DNA of 64,000 bases, taken from Bdellovibrionales bacterium. GTDB taxonomy: Bacteria; Bdellovibrionota; Bdellovibrionia; Bdellovibrionales; UBA1609. Made by a program: the position numbers and the translations under genes. Shown one piece after another: positions 63,951 through 64,000 of the stretch; positions within the stretch are counted from its first letter, which is position 1, and every line of letters starts with the position of its first letter. The stretch lies in contig JADJVA010000020.1 in NCBI GenBank assembly GCA_016716765.1, forward strand, positions 558,001 to 622,000, read 5' to 3'. The notes under the pieces are model-generated. The model saw only the letters and a list, made by a program, of their open reading frames with translations. It did not search any database and had not been told where the DNA came from.

Positions 63951-64000
63951 GGACCTTGAGTTTGGGACAACAATCAAAGCAGGCCAGTTTAAGAGAGTCA

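Larger units (their letters stand above)
63244..63995. mobile_element. Long inverted repeats (about 200 bp each) flanking a transposase remnant
   Basis: The left arm (about 63244-63436) and right arm (about 63773-63995) are inverted copies that differ by scattered small indels. The innermost 24 bases (63410-63433 and 63773-63796) are perfectly complementary. Each arm also contains a hairpin module. The 340-base centre has transposase coding fragments. It may be a degenerate insertion sequence or a deletion derivative; the ends and target duplication cannot be seen in this window. Confidence 0.6.

Noticed and set aside
63244..63995. CRISPR array or rRNA-type structure at the end of the window
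   Set aside because: The repeats are inverted, only two copies, and lack spacers of uniform length; they fit a hairpin or transposon structure.

Overview
The window looks like part of the chromosome of a Bdellovibrionota-type (Bdellovibrio-like) bacterium. This is inferred from gene content, not from a database search. The pointers are an AglRQS/Glt-like gliding or envelope-transport operon, a ParA-like ATPase with a MerR-like N-terminus and an altered Walker A motif, a very long aromatic amino acid hydroxylase, and many small secreted proteins and lipoproteins. There are no rRNA genes and no CRISPR array. The only RNA gene recognised is tRNA-Cys(GCA) at 53.2 kb.

Layout. 0-9.6 kb: a ParA-like gene with a small partner, rpmG, an OmpR-type regulator, a clsB-ybhP-like pair, and several secreted or outer-membrane proteins. 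9.7-17 kb: greB, a tandem duplication of a metzincin-like lipoprotein gene, a trypsin-like protease, a Crp/Fnr regulator and arfB. 17.2-27.4 kb: a ten-gene operon with a TolQ/TolR-type proton-driven motor, TPR proteins, a TonB-like transducer, lipoproteins, a predicted beta-barrel and a von Willebrand A lipoprotein. 27.5-31.6 kb: a propeller-like lipoprotein fused in frame to an outer-membrane protein, a Cys-rich protein and the hydroxylase. 31.8-39.7 kb: a complete kdpFABCDE potassium uptake operon on the minus strand. 40-46.5 kb: a CBS membrane protein and a heavy-metal RND efflux operon without an adaptor gene. 46.5-48.4 kb: an intact IS605-type element (TnpA and TnpB) abutting the efflux operon. 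48.6-53.1 kb: chrA and a sulfur/persulfide operon (thioredoxin, persulfide dioxygenase-rhodanese, two YeeE/YedE halves, TauE/SafE) beside a divergent ArsR-type regulator. 53.2-63.2 kb: tRNA-Cys, comM, a xer-type recombinase, lipoproteins, and pntA-pntB. 63.2-64 kb: a transposase remnant inside long inverted repeats.

A strong feature of the window is the change in reading-frame quality near 51.4 kb. Upstream, long genes such as czcA, kdpD and the 982-residue TPR gene are intact. Downstream, nearly every gene (rhodanese, thioredoxin, arsR, comM, xer, three lipoproteins, pntA, pntB) is broken by single-base gains or losses, mostly inside homopolymers, while the encoded protein stays conserved across the breaks. 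This looks more like uncorrected sequencing error near a contig end than decay. I therefore annotate those genes as single frameshifted loci spanning their fragments.

As a physiological picture, the cell would import K+ through KdpFABC under KdpDE control, export heavy metals, chromate and sulfur species, and detoxify persulfides. It would interconvert NADH and NADPH with PntAB, and drive a proton-powered envelope machine probably used for surface movement.
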